From the NCBI GenBank assembly GCA_004431415.1, contig QPMI01000599.1:62001-126000 (forward strand): 64,000 nt of DNA, given 5' to 3'. The translations under genes and the position numbers were made by a program. Below the pieces are notes generated by a model, which did no database searches, was not told where the DNA came from, and was given only the letters and a program-made list of their open reading frames with translations. The DNA is from Cyanophora paradoxa (taxonomy: Eukaryota; Glaucocystophyceae; Cyanophorales; Cyanophoraceae). Below, piece after piece: positions 35,914 to 47,069 of this stretch. The first letter of the stretch is position 1; the number at the start of each line of letters is the position of its first letter.

Positions 35914-38900
35914 ATGGAGGGGCTCATCCCCGGTATGACAGACCCCTCCTCGTTCTTTTGAGGCGCTGATTCAAGCGCGCCGCGCGCCGTGTGCTGCTCA
36001 GTCCTCAACAAGCTCCAAGATGCCTTGGCGCCGATCGCAGAGCAGCACGAGGGCAACATGCTGCTGAGCATGTTGCCGCAGATAGCGGTCCTTGGGGCGC
36101 AGAGCAGCGGCAAATCCTCGTGCGCGCCGGGGTCATGTGATCCGCCGGTTGTGCGCATTGCCTGACGCGGCCCGCCCCACTGGCGAACGTGCAGAGTTCT
36201 GGAATCAATCTGTGGTCGAGGTGAGCAGCGTTCGCTGCGCCGCGCGGGGGCGCGGGGCCGAGCGCGCGCGGGGCGCTCAACCGCGGCGGGCGGCGCAGAC
36301 TTCCTGCCGCGGGGCACGCAGATGGTGACACGCAGGCCGCTTGTGCTTCAGCTCATTCCATCGTCGGGAGCGCTGGCGAACCCGAAGCGCGCGGGGCCGC
36401 GCGGGGGCGGGTCACCTGACCCCGCGGCCGGCGGCCCGTCCTCCGAGCCCAAGGCGCAGTCCCCGCGCTCCCGCGCCCGGCGCGAACTGGAGCGCGGGCG
36501 TTCCAGCTCATCCCGTACCCCGTCCCCGGAGCGCGACGCCCCCGCGGAGGGGGTAGAGGAGTGGGCCGAGTTCAACCACCTGCCCGGGAAGCGCTTCACC
36601 GACTTCGAGCAGGCTCGCCGCTTTCCCCCCTTTCTCTTCGACTTCAGTAACGCGTTTGGCAGGTCCGCGCCGAGATTGAGAAGGAGACGGATAGGGTCGC
36701 GCCGAAGAACGGGAGTGCGCCGCCCCCCTACCCCCCCCCCCCATCTCCCCCCCCTCCCGGCTGCTCGGCTGGCGGTCCAGCTGATCTGCGTCCCCTTTTG
36801 CCAGTCTCTCCCCTCCCGATCACTCTCAAGATCCACTCCCCGAAAGGTCCGATACCCCCCGATGGCCGCTGTCGTCCCCCCTCTGACACTGTCTCCCCGC
36901 AGTCATTCCCCTGACGTTGAACGACCTACCCGGGCTCGTCAAGATCTCCATCGGTGCCCCTTTGCACGTCCTCGCAACCCCCTCTGCCGCCTCTGAGCCC
37001 CGCCCCCGCTCCCAGGCGGCCAGCCCACGGACCTCGAGGCCCAGGTACCCCCCTTGGCTCTGAGCTAAACACCCCCCCCCCCCCCCCCCCCCCCCCCGCT
37101 TCCTCCACTAATTCTTCTCCCGCACAGATTCGAAAGTTGGTCCTTGAGTACATCTCCCAGCCCAACGTCATCATTTTGGCTGTCACATCGGGTATCCCCC
37201 CTTATCCCCTACTCTGGGATACCCCCCTCAGCCCCTCCCTTCCCCACCGCAGCCAACACCGACATCGCGAACTCGGACGGTACCCTCGCCGGCCTGCTTG
37301 CCGGCACCCCTCCAGCTCAGCGTGTACCCCGCAGCCCTTCAGCTCGCGAGGGAGGTTGACCCGACGGGTGTGTACCCCCCGCTCTGCCGTGGGCTCCCCG
37401 CCGAGGCGAGCGCGTACCCCCGCAGGCCAGCGCACGCTCGGCGTTCTGACCAAGCTCGGTGCGCGTACCCCCCGGACCCCGTCCCGCGGGGGGTAACGCG
37501 GGGGGTACCGCAGATCTGATGGACCGCGGGACCGACGCGAGCGGTGCGCGGGCTGCGCCCCCGTCCTCGCCTTCCCCCCCCCCCCATCTGACGCTGTACC
37601 CCCCGCAGACCTGCTTGCGGGGAAGCTGGTGAACCTGCCGCTGGGCTTCAACGCCGTCGTCTGGTGCCGCGCCCCAGCCCCCCGCCCCACCCTGGCCCGG
37701 GGCCCCTCGGGCTGAGGCGGGGGCAGCCGGGCGCAGGAGGACATCGCGCGGCGGAAGCCGATCTCGGAGGCCCTCCAGGCCGAGGCCGACTTCTTCGCCG
37801 CCCGCGTCCGCCCCGCCCCGCCCGCCCCGCCCCGCCTCCTCCGCCTGACGCGCACGGCGGCGCAGGCGGCGTACCGGCCGCACGCGGCGCGCCTCGGGAG
37901 CCCCAACCTCGCCCGCCGCCTCAACAGGGTCCGGGGACCCCCGTCCCTCCCCATCCTCCACTTCCAGCGCCGACGCCTCCTCTCGCCTCGCAGATCCTCC
38001 TCGACCACATCCGCGAGCGGTGCGGCCCTCGGCCTCCCCCCGCCCCGCCCGCGCCCGCTTCATAGCCTAAGGCGGCGCGGGGCGGCAGGCTGCCGGACGT
38101 GAAGCGCCGCATCGCCGCCGCCGCCCAGAAGGCCCGGTACGCCGCCCCCCCGCCCCCCTCCCTCCCGCGCCCCTGCCGCCCTCGGCGCCCGACCCCTCGT
38201 ACCCCTCTTCTCTCCCTTTCCCCCAGGGACGACCTGGAGGTGCTGGGGGAGTCCCCCGGCGACTCGCCGGCGACGCAGGGCGCCGCCCTCCTCAGCGCCC
38301 TCACCCAGCTCAGGTGAGCCCGGCTCCAGCCGGCGCCTCTGCGCTTTGGCCCGGGGCGTGGCCGACGGGGGCCCCCCTTGCGGCAGCAACGAGTTCCGGG
38401 ACACGATCGACGGTAAGCTCTTCCGGCTCGGCGACGTGCGTTCGCCCCGCCCCGCCCCGCCCCCTTCCGCCCGAGGCGGCGAGGGGGCCCACGCGGGGGA
38501 CGGCAGGCGGACCTGTACGGGGGCGCGCGCATCGCCCACATCTTCCACGAAGTCTTCCACAGGGTCCGCCGCCCGCCCCTGTGCGGTCCGAGGGGTTCAG
38601 ACCAAGCCCGCGCCCTTTAAAATACGATCCGACCGAGGCCTTCCGAGCGCTTGCGGGGTCGAGGGCGCCGGCTGGCGGCTGCTGAGGGGGCGGGGGCGGG
38701 GGGCAGCGGGTGGAGGCGATCGACCCCGCGCAGGAGCTCACCCCCTACGGTCCGCCCCCCCGCCCCGAGCCCCGCTCTCCCCCACGCCTTCTCATGGATT
38801 CTTCTCGCGCGACCGCCGGACTCCCGCCCGCCCCGCAGACATCAGCGTGGCCATGCGCAACGCCGCCGGCACCAAGGCGCCCTGCTCCCCGCTCCCGCCC

Positions 38901-41457
38901 TCCCCCCGCGTCCCGCCGGCTCCTAACTCGCCGCGGGTCGCACATGCGCAGCCGGCGCTGTTCGTGCCGGACGCGTGCTTCGAGGTGCTCGTGCGGGCCC
39001 AGATCCGCCGCCTCGAGGTCCCCGCCCCGCCCCGCCCCGCCCCGCGCTGCCGGCGTGGATCCGACCCTCCCCGGGCGGGGCGGGCGGGCAGGAGCCGTGC
39101 CTGGCGTGCGTGCAGGCGGTGTACGAGGAGCTCGCCGCCATCCTCTCCGCCCTCTCCTCCTCCCTCGTGCCACCCCGCCCCGCCCCGCCCCGCCCCGCCC
39201 CGGGCCCCCGCCTCCTCCCCTCCTCCTGCGAGAGTCCAGGCCGCCTCTCCTCGTCGACTGTTTATCGGATCTAGATCCACCAGCCCCCGCTCCCTCCTCC
39301 GGCGCAGACCCGCGACCCCAGCCGACCCTCCTCCTTCCCCCCCGCCGCAGGAAATCCAGCGGTACCCCGTCCTCCGCGAGCACGTCTCCCAGATCTTCTC
39401 CGGTACCCCGCCCCTCTTCTCCCCCTTGAGCCTTCCCCGCGGACGGCGACGCCGCCCCTCCCTCCCCCCCAGGGCTGCTGCGGAAGCACATCGGGCCGAC
39501 GAGCGCGATGGTCTCGAGCCTCATCAAGTGCGAGACCGCCTACATCAGTGCGCCGCCCCGCCCGCCCCCGCCCCCGCCCCCTCCCTCCGCCCTGCTGGAG
39601 CTGCGCTCGAGGTCCCCAGAGGTCGTTCGGGCGAGGGGCCGCTCTGCGCCCCTGCAGCTGGCGGCGCCTCGCCCTCATGCGCCTCCCGCAGACATGGCGC
39701 ACCCCGACTTCATCGGCTGGAACGACGCCGTCAAGGCGCGCGCGCGCCGCCGGCGGCGGCGCCCCCTGCGGCGCCGCGTCTAAATTCGACCGATCTCCCT
39801 CCAGGCGTTCTTCAGCAAGCGGGAGGCGGCGGGCGGGGGCAAGGAGGGCAAGGAGCGCGGCGGCTCCGAGGCCGGCGGCTCGGAAGACGGCGACGCCGCC
39901 TCGGCAGCCCAGGCGCGCCTCTCTCCTCTCCGCCGTGGCCGCGGCCGGCCCTGTGCTGACGTCGAGGGGAGCAGGGCGCGCAGGCGGCGCAGGGCTCCCC
40001 CGTGGTCAAGGTCCGCCCACTCGATTCAAGGAGCTTCTAATAGTTGGGCGCGCTCCTCACCCTGGCCGCAGGAGGCGGGGAACGCGAGCGTGGTGACGCA
40101 GCGGGTGGGGAACCCCTCGGGCCTCGGGCCCGCCCCCAAGGTCCGACCCCCCCCACCCCCTCGCCCCGTTCTCGAGTCCCTTCCGACGCCGAAAATCCGA
40201 GTGCTCCAATATAACCTCCTGCCCCACTATAAGAGTTCAGACCCTTCAGAGATGCTCCTACGGCCCGCGCGCGCCTCCGCCTCTGGCGAGATCGGACTTC
40301 TGACCGGCTGGCCGGCCGCGCCCCAACGCAGCCGGCGGCGCTCCCGCCTCCGCCGGGGCCCTCCGCCCCCTCCGAGGAGAAGGGCCTCCTCCCCTGGGTG
40401 CGACCTCGCGAGCGCGCCCGCCCGCCAGCTGTGCGTGTTCTCCTGCGCTCACCCGTCGAACGTGGCGCAGATCAAGGGCGCCTTGGGCGGCGGCAAGGGC
40501 GGCGGCGGCGGCGGTGGCGGCGGCGGCGGCGAGAGGCCGCAGGCGAGTCACCCCGCTGTACCCCTCTCCTCGGCGCCCTCTCACGGGCGGGGCGGGCCAG
40601 GCGGAGGCGCGGGCGGGTTCCTCGCCGGAGGGGCGCCCGGAGGGCCTCGGCGGCGGCCGCATGGCCTCGGCGTACGGCGGGGCCGGCCCCGCCCTCCGCC
40701 CCCTGGGTCCCCTCCCACCCTCCCGCCTCTCCCCGCCGCCCCCTCGAGCGGAGGTCTCACCCCCCCGCGACTGCGCGCGAGCAGAGGCGCTCTCGCCGCG
40801 GGAGCAGCAGCTGACGGAGATCATCAGTGCGCGCGCCCCCTCTTCCTCCTCCTCCTCCTCCGCCGTGTGACGGGAGGGCGGGCAGGCGCGCTGCTGTGCT
40901 CGTACTTCGGGGTGGTGAAGAAGAACGTGCAGGACGCCGTCCCCAAGGTCCCGTCCCCCGCCGAGGCTCGAACCCGCCGCCGCGCCCCGCTGAGGGCGGC
41001 CCCGGTCCCGGGCAGGTCTGCATGGCGTTCCTCGTCAACGCGGCGCGCGAGGGCCTCCACGCCGAGCTCGTGCGCCCGGGGCGGGGGGGGCGAAGCCGAA
41101 TAGGCTGTCGAATTCGAGAGCTAGACGTTCCGCCGGGCCGGGCCGAGCCGCTCTGCCAGCTCCTACCCCCCCCCCCCCCCTTCCCAGGGCTCCTGACGCC
41201 TGCCCCCCCCCCTCCCCCCCCCAGGTGTCGGCGCTGTACCGGGAGGACCGCTTCGGGAGCTCCTCGCCGAGGAGCCCGGCACCGCCGCCCGCCGCCGGTG
41301 CGTCACCAGGGCCCGGGCGCCGCCCGCGCGGTCGCCGGCGCCCAGCTGAGCGGGGCGGGGCGGGGCGGGCGGGGCGGGCAGGGCGTGCCGGGAGCTGCTG
41401 GAGGCGTGTGACCGGGCCACCGTCGTCCTCCAGCACATCCGCGACGCCCGCCCCTGA
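35914..41457 (+). CDS. Dynamin-family GTPase (Drp1/Vps1 type)
   Basis: Membrane-scission GTPase, more than 20 short exons. Start 35914; a 19-nt first exon joins at 36002 to read MEGLIPVLNKLQDALAPI. G1 is GAQSSGKSS (36094-36119, then spliced), followed by the conserved ICGRDFLPRGTQMVTRRPL; G3 is DLPGLVKIS (36921 on); G4 is TKLDLMD (37449 on, across an intron). The stalk follows (LPLGFNAVV, EADFFAA, LGSPNLARRLNRILLDHIRER, EFRDTIDGKLFR, YGGARIAHIFHEVF, IQRYPVLREHV, FIGWNDAV), then a low-complexity Gly/Ser/Glu insert (39830-40060) and the GTPase effector domain (LLCSYFGVVKKNVQDAVPK, FLVNAAREGLHAEL, ATVVLQHIRDARP), stop 41455-41457. No PH or Pro-rich C-terminal domain, so it resembles Drp1/Vps1 (mitochondrial, peroxisomal or plastid division) more than classical dynamin. 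About 70 Ser/Arg/Pro-rich residues are inserted between LVLQLIP and EWAEFNHLPGKRFTDFEQ. Confidence 0.92.
37070..37097 (+). repeat. Poly(C) tract in dynamin intron
   Basis: Run of about 27 C residues immediately after ACA in the intron between DLEAQ and IRKLVLEY. It is the longest homopolymer in the window and acts as an extreme polypyrimidine tract; length is likely polymorphic or error-prone in assembly. Confidence 0.85.
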
Positions 41458-41800
41458 CCCCGCCCGCGCCCCGCCCGACTCCCCACGCCAGCCTCCGCCA
41501 GAGGCCCCTCGCCCCTGCGCATGCGTTCTGCTCTGAAGCGCTGGCCTGTAAACTAGAAGTCGTGAGCGACAATTTCTACTGATCGCCTATGTCTTTTAAT
41601 TTTCTATTGATCGATGTCCGGAATCCGGATCCGCAGCCGGATCGATATCCCGCGCGCGGCCGGAGGGATCGAGCGGTGCAGAGGTGCACGTGCACGTGCA
41701 TGCGCCGGCGCCGGCGCCGGCGCCCGGCCGCGGCGCCCGCCGCATCGGGCGCGCGGCTCTCGACTCTCGATCTCGCAAATGGCGGCCTCGACGATCGAGT
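41458..41800. other. Spacer downstream of dynamin
   Basis: Contains the dynamin 3' region, a GCCGGCGCCGGCGCCGG palindromic block at about 41704-41722, and GTGCACGTGCACGTGCATG alternation at about 41683-41701. No supported gene. Confidence 0.5.
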
Positions 41801-42804
41801 TAAGCGCTAGCTATGGGCCTATGCCACCGTGTTTGGCGCCGGCTGTCAGTACTTTGCTCGGTAGCTCCCCCGTCGTGGCTCCTCGGGGGCCTCTTCGTCG
41901 TCGTCGTTCGCTGGGTTCCGGCTCCGGGTCAGATTTCTCGCCGGGCTTACCTTCTAGATCTCCTGGCTCTGCTCCTGGGCCCTCAGCTCCGGGACCGGCT
42001 TCCCCGATCTCCTCCCGGACTCGTGGTCGTACCCGTCGCCGGCTTGCCGTGCCTGCGTCTCCTTCTACTTCCCTCCGGCGGTTTGCCGGGCCGGACCCTC
42101 CGGCCTTTGTTCTTGATACCGGACCGCCGCCTTTGCCTTCGTCTTCTGCTTCGCTGGTCGTATCCCGCCGGCGCCGGCGTACTTCGTCTTATAGTTTAGT
42201 TCGGTCTAGTTCGGATTCTGATCGTAGTGTTGATGCTAGAGTTAGTTTCAATACTAGCTATAGTCCTCGTGCTCGACCTGTTGTTCGCCGTCGTTTGCAG
42301 TTCGACTGCCCGCCTCGACCCCGGCCGGCTTTAGTGATTCCTTTGACTGTCCTTTTGCCTGCTCTTGATCCGCCTGCTCCGCCTCCTGTGTCCTCCTCGA
42401 CCTCGTGCCGTAGCTCTGCCCTTTCGCGTCGTCCTGCTTCGCCTCCGCCTCCGCGTCGTCTTGTTGTTCCTCTTACTTGTCTGCTTCCTGTTATTTATCT
42501 TTCTCAAATTTGTCCTCCGCTTCTTAGTGATGTCATTCCTTCCGATATTGATGGTATCTCTCGCTCTGGCTCTTCTTCGTGTCAGTCATCCTCTGTCCCT
42601 AGATCTGCTCGATTTCTCGTCTCTTCTCGATCTGTCTCGAGCTCCGTGTCTTTTCTTTTTTATTGTCGATTTTGGCTCTTTGTCTTATCTTTCTTCGTGC
42701 TCTTGTCTTAGTTATTTTGCTTTTTTGTCTTTATGCCCCCTGGGCAGCCCCCGCAGTGCTGGTGTCTAGAGACTGTGGCCGGTAATTTACCAAAAAAAAA
42801 AAAA
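41801..42804 (+). mobile_element. Retrocopy-like unit 1 ending in poly(A)
   Basis: A Ser/Pro/Arg-rich ORF (open from 41614, coding-like from about 41810, stop at 42709) is followed by about 80 bp and then 13 A residues (42792-42804). The plus strand is strikingly A-poor and T/C/G-rich (TCGTCGTCG, TCTTCGTC), unlike flanking genes. A stop, short 3' UTR and poly(A) tail on one strand point to a non-LTR retroelement fragment or processed cDNA copy. No reverse transcriptase or endonuclease motif is visible and I could not define the 5' boundary or a target duplication. Confidence 0.5.
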
Positions 42805-43224
42805 TATGGCGGAGGTGGTGTCCTACGTTTCGCCTCTCCTACTGTTCTACCGCCTTTGCCTCCTGCGACTACGTCTTCTAGTTCTGCTGTTAGCTCTGTC
42901 TTGTCGTCTTCGTCTAGATCTTCGTCTTCGACTGTAGTTCCTCGTGCTCGTTCTCCTTATTTGCTGCGTCCCCGTGCTCCTCGTCGTTCTAGTGTGACTA
43001 GTACTTCTGCATCGACGCCCTTGAGCTCTTCTACTCCTTCTCCTCGTGCTCGTTCTCCTTATCTTTTGCGTTCTTCTGATCGTGTCCCTTCTCGTGATCC
43101 CTCTTGATTCTGTATATATTTTGTGCTAGTTTACTGTATCTTTGATTTGTGATTGCTTTGTTGTCTTTAATATCACTACCTACGGGGGGTTCGCCCCACC
43201 GTAGTCTCTCAAAAAAAAAAAAAA
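42805..43224 (+). mobile_element. Retrocopy-like unit 2 with 3' hairpin and poly(A)
   Basis: Begins directly after the first poly(A). A short Ser/Arg/Pro ORF (stop 43105-43107) is followed by about 100 bp, a hairpin (43180-43204; stem CTACGG plus GGGG, loop TTCG, one bulged A) and 14 A residues at 43211-43224. The motif PRARSPYLLR occurs twice in this ORF (about 42941 and 43045), and composition matches unit 1. A stem-loop just before the poly(A) is typical of elements whose reverse transcriptase recognises a 3' structure. Probably 5'-truncated. Confidence 0.5.
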
Positions 43225-43303
43225 GAAGATGGTCGAAAAGAAGCCGTACCCTTTAATTTCGTGCGGCGGGGCCGGCGCTTTCCGAGCGCGTCGCGACGCC
43301 TAG

Positions 43304-44283
43304 ATGGCGTTCGCAGACGACGAAGAGGGTGCGCAGTGTGTTCTAGACGCGCGCGCACGAAGGCCGCGCGAGCTGGGCGCTAGCGCAAACTTCATTTACG
43401 ACACGCGGGCGACAGGAGACGATGTGGTGCAGCTCACGGCTTCACGCTTGTCTCTGACTGCGGGCGTGCAGGCTACGTATCGCCGATCGGCTCTCCGATC
43501 CGTGGGGACGACGACGGAGACGACGGGGCGGGCGACGGCGCGGGGAGGAGGAATGGAACCCATGGCCAGACGCGGACGATGCCGCACTCCACGCGAGCTC
43601 GAGCCGCGGCCCGCGGCTAGAACAATATGGTGGAAGCGATGCGGCAGCCGCGGGCGGCAGCTGCACGACTTTTGGCTCGAATGATCCGGCGCCTGCGCGG
43701 CCGCGGGGCGCTGTGCATGTGGCGCAGCCAGCGGATGGCAGAAGCCGGCGCAAGATAGTTTTGCGGGTTCAGCGGATGCACGTGGTGCAGACGGCTTCGG
43801 TGCAGACGGATGCACGAAGATGGCGTGTCTTCGTGCCCCGTATCGGCAGCACCGATACCCCTGGCGGGCGCGTGGCCGCCCTTCGCCCCCGCCGGCGCAT
43901 GCGCAGCTGTTTCACCTCACCCCGCCGCCCCCGCCTCCGCCCCCGCCCCCGGCCCCGCTCCCGGCCCCGCGTCTTCCTGGCACGGCTCCCCCCCCAGCTC
44001 GGCCTCCCTTTGGCCGCAACCCATCGGCCCATCGATATCCCCCTCCTCGGCGCCCCCTATGTATACCCCGCTTGCCTCTCCTTCGACTCCTCTAGGCCAG
44101 CTGCAGCAGACGCTGGTGCCTCCCCCGGGCTCGATCCCTGCCCCGCCCGCCCATGTCCCGCATGGCCAGGCTGGCCCCCCTGGGGCGGCGCCGCCGGGAG
44201 CGGGCCCCGCGCTGGGGGACCTCCTCCAGCTCCTCCAGGCCGTCCAGTCCTTCACCCGCCCCGGATCCGGCGCCGGCTCCTGA
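43304..44283 (+). pseudogene. Truncated paralogue of the 48391-56319 repeat gene
   Basis: Exon 1 (43304-43328, 25 nt, MAFADDEE) splices at 43472 to GYVSPIGSPIRGDDDGDD. The repeat gene has the same 25-nt first exon (MASGDDEQ) and GYASPIGSPIHGD at its second. A block of about 54 bp at 43747-43800 (KPAQDSFAGSADARGADG) is identical to 48966-49019, and 73 bp coding for PALGDLLQLLQAVQSFTRPG at 44205-44280 are identical to the 3' end of the repeat gene. All internal repeat units are missing, and the second exon runs into an in-frame TAG at 43618. The 43820-44095 part is Pro-rich. It is therefore a recent copy with a large internal deletion, probably not functional, although a shortened spliced product cannot be excluded. 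Confidence 0.6.
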
Positions 44284-45055
44284 CTAGCTTCTTCGCTTCT
44301 CCGATGTCATGCAACCGGGAGAATTCGGCGAATTGTTTATATTTGAGCGGCTTCCATCGATCTCGCAGGAGAGATCTAGAGAGCGCAGGCCGATTCAATA
44401 TTCGCTCTTTTGGGGGGGATTTAATTTGATTTAATCCGCGATTGGGAGGTTTCTTTCATGTTAATTCAGGGCCAGATCTTGACCTATATAGATCGAGGAG
44501 CTATACTAGTGGCCCGGCCGCGTTTGTCGCGCCGGGGGTGCAAGGGGGGAACCGGGATCTAATGAAAGAGTCCTAGTGGCACGCACATGCGCGCGGCAGA
44601 ACGACCCCGGCCCAGTGCGCGCGGCAGGTCGAAGGTTAAATATAAACACAGATTATGATTGAAAAAATAGAAAAGGCCCGTGTTGCCACCGAAACTGCGG
44701 CGAGCCCAAGCAGCGGCGCAGCTAGGCAGCGGCGCAAGCGGTTTTGCGGTGCAAGCTCAAGCACGAGTGCCGGGCAGCGTGCTCGGCTGCGGGCAGCGGC
44801 GCGTGCTCGGTAGGCGGTGCTGCGCCGCGGCGGTGCAATATTTAATTGCAAGCTCGATGCAGACTCATGCAGTGAATTCGAAGCGAAGTCCAGGCGGCAC
44901 GGGTACCGTGCGGCGTACGGCGCAGTGCGAGGAAGCGGAAATCTAGAGGAGACAGCTAGGGAGAAGTGGTTCGATCATGCACGTATGGATCAGATCGAGG
45001 GGATAAATCAAAAATCTTGAGGAGAAAAGCGCGCCTAGCTAGCGCTGGAAGGGGG
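44284..45055. other. Spacer between pseudogene and CACTA element
   Basis: AT-richer at 44300-44480 (likely 3' region), then mixed. It has a GCGGCGCAAGC-type imperfect repeat at 44700-44820. No supported gene. Confidence 0.5.
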
Positions 45056-45058
45056 GTT
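45056..45058. repeat. Left 3-bp target duplication of CACTA element (GTT)
   Basis: GTT directly before CACTAGTAAAAAGG; the same GTT follows the inverted end at 48335-48337. CACTA/EnSpm elements make 2- to 3-bp duplications. Confidence 0.75.
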
Positions 45059-45124
45059 CACTAGTAAAAAGGGGTCCGAACTGATCTAATTACGACCTAA
45101 CTGAGACCTAATATATTAGATCGG
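45059..45124 (+). repeat. Left terminal inverted repeat of CACTA element
   Basis: Begins CACTAGTAAAAAGGGGTCCG; pairs with 48269-48334 over about 66 bp with about three mismatches by eye. Confidence 0.85.
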
Positions 45125-45427
45125 CCCCCGATCTAATTGCGACCTAAAAATGGGCGTAAGGACCAAATTGCGATCTAACTGCAATTAGGTCTCAGTTAGA
45201 TCGCAGTTAGATCAGGGGCCGCCGGCCGCGGGGCCCCGCTCCCCCGCCGCCCCCGCCCGCCCCCGCCCCCCGCCGCTCCACCCTTGCGCTGCCGTGTACA
45301 TGTAGCAATTAGATCACTCGCATTATACAGCTATCTAGGTAGCAGGGAAGGAGAGAGGGGAAGGGAAGGAGAGCTGGAGGGAGAAAGATATGGCGGCGGC
45401 GGCGGCCAATGCGCATCCACATCGAAC

Positions 45428-46520
45428 TTCGTATTGATGCGCTTGCGCCACAAGTCGCCTGCGCCGCCGCCAGGCTCGCCAAGCATGCGAGATCTGAATC
45501 CGCAAGTCAGCAAGGGCGAGCGGGCCCCCGTGGGGATCGGGCACCGGCGAGCAGCCGGCCGGGAGGAGCGCGTACCTTCATCGAGGATCGCGAGGCGAAG
45601 TCGCGCGGCGCTGCACGCCTCGAGGCAGGCAAAGATCTGGGGCCGCGAGTCAGCAAGGGCGAGCGGGCCTCGGCGAGAATCGGGCGCCGGCAAGCGGCCG
45701 GCCGGGAGGAGCGCGTACCTTCGTAGAGGATCGCGAGGCGAAGTCGCGCGGCGCTGCACGCCTCGAGGCAGGCAAAGATCTGGGGCCGCGAGTCAGCAAG
45801 GGCGAGCGGGCCTCGGCGAGAATCGGGCGCCGGCAAGCGGCCGGCCGGGAGGAGCGCGTACCTTCATCGAGGATCGCGAGGCGAAATCGCGCGGCGCTGC
45901 ACGCCTCGAGGCAGGCAAAGATCTGAATCCGCAAGTCGGCAAGGGCGAGCGGGCCTCCGCGAGGGCCGGGCGCCGGCGAGCGTCCGGTGGGGAGGAGCGC
46001 GTACCTTCGTAGAGGATCGCGATGCGAAGTCGCGCGGGGCTCACGCCTCGAGGCAGGCAAAGATCTGGGGTCGCGAGTCAGCGAGGGCGAGCGGGCCTCG
46101 GCCGGGATGCGGCGCCGGCGAGCGTCCGGCCGGGAGGAGCGCGTACCTTCATGGAGGATCGCGAGACGAAGTCGCTCGGGGCTGCACGCCTCGAGGCAGG
46201 CAAAGATCTGCGGCCGCGAGTCAGCGAGGGCAAGCGGGCCTCGGCCGGGATGCGGCGCCGGCGAGCGTCCGGCCGGGAAGAGCGCGTACCTTCATGGAGG
46301 ATCGCGAGGCGAAGTCGCTCGGGGCTGCACGCCTCGAGGCAGGCAAAGATCTGCGGCCGCGAGTCAGCGAGGGCAAGCGGGCCTCGGCCGGGATGCGGCG
46401 CAGGCGAGCGTCCGGCCGGGAGGAGCGCTTACCTTCGTGCGGGGCGAAGGAGCGCGTCCGGGCATCGCGAGGCGAAGTCGTGCGGGGCTGCAGCCAGCAG
46501 CTGCAGGAAGTGTGAAGCGC
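45428..46520 (-). repeat. 143-bp tandem array of exon-intron-like modules
   Basis: About seven copies; the shared word CGTACCTTC recurs at 45571, 45714, 45857, 46000, 46142, 46285 and (as CTTACCTTC) 46428, so the period is 143 bp (one copy 142). Read on the minus strand each copy is CAG|ATCTTTGCCTGCCTC...GA(A/T/C)GAAG|GTACGC: an acceptor, a 61-nt open segment (for example 45636-45576 and 45779-45719) encoding ACLEACSxxRLRLAIL, then a donor and 82 nt of intron-like sequence. All copies keep the AG and GT despite changes elsewhere; the 46428 copy has GTAAGC. The most upstream unit is a variant (exon begins near 46500). 61 nt is not a multiple of three, so serial inclusion would shift frame. Whether it is transcribed is unknown. 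Confidence 0.75.
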
Positions 46521-47069
46521 CTGCAGCTGCAGAAGCGAGAGCGCAGGCCCGTCAAGCACTGTTGTGTGAGAATATTAGCAAGAATAGCCCACAGAGCGAC
46601 CGCAGCGCGTCCGAGAACACGAGTTAAGCCACGTTCCGCGGATTGGACCTGGCGGGCTGCGGACAATGCCGTTCGGGGCTCCGGGCGGACGCTGTCCGCT
46701 TCCTACAGCTTTCTGATGAGCAACGAGTGTGCAGAGAGGCCGGCAGCTCGCGGGAGGCGGGCCGCGGACCTGATTCGACGAAGTCCGCTCGCAGCCCGCT
46801 CTCGCTGCCGACCTGCACGCGTACGAGGTGCGCACAACACTAGAGAGATCGCTGCTGCACGCTCCGCTCGCCCGCGGGCGCCGCAAGGGGCGAGAGCGGG
46901 CTGCGAGGCTTCCGATATTTGCAGCTTTTGTACCCCGGTCAAAACCGGTACCCCAGCTGCAAGACCTCGCTCGTAGCTAGAGGCATGCAAGACAAGCGGC
47001 GAGCGCAGCTATGCACTGGAGACACTAGCTATGAAGAGTGGAGAGTAGCGCCACCAGCCGCAGCCGCCG

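Noticed and set aside
43304-43684. The 126-aa unspliced ORF from 43304 as an intact gene
   Set aside because: Comparison with 48391 shows the first 25 nt are an exon followed by an intron; the read-through sequence has no counterpart, and the spliced frame meets a stop.
45284-46976. Plus-strand ORFs of 242-329 aa across the 143-bp array
   Set aside because: The 143-bp period shifts frame at each copy, so all frames read the same repeat in turn; the length is a by-product of repeat structure. The minus strand explains the conserved bases as splice sites.
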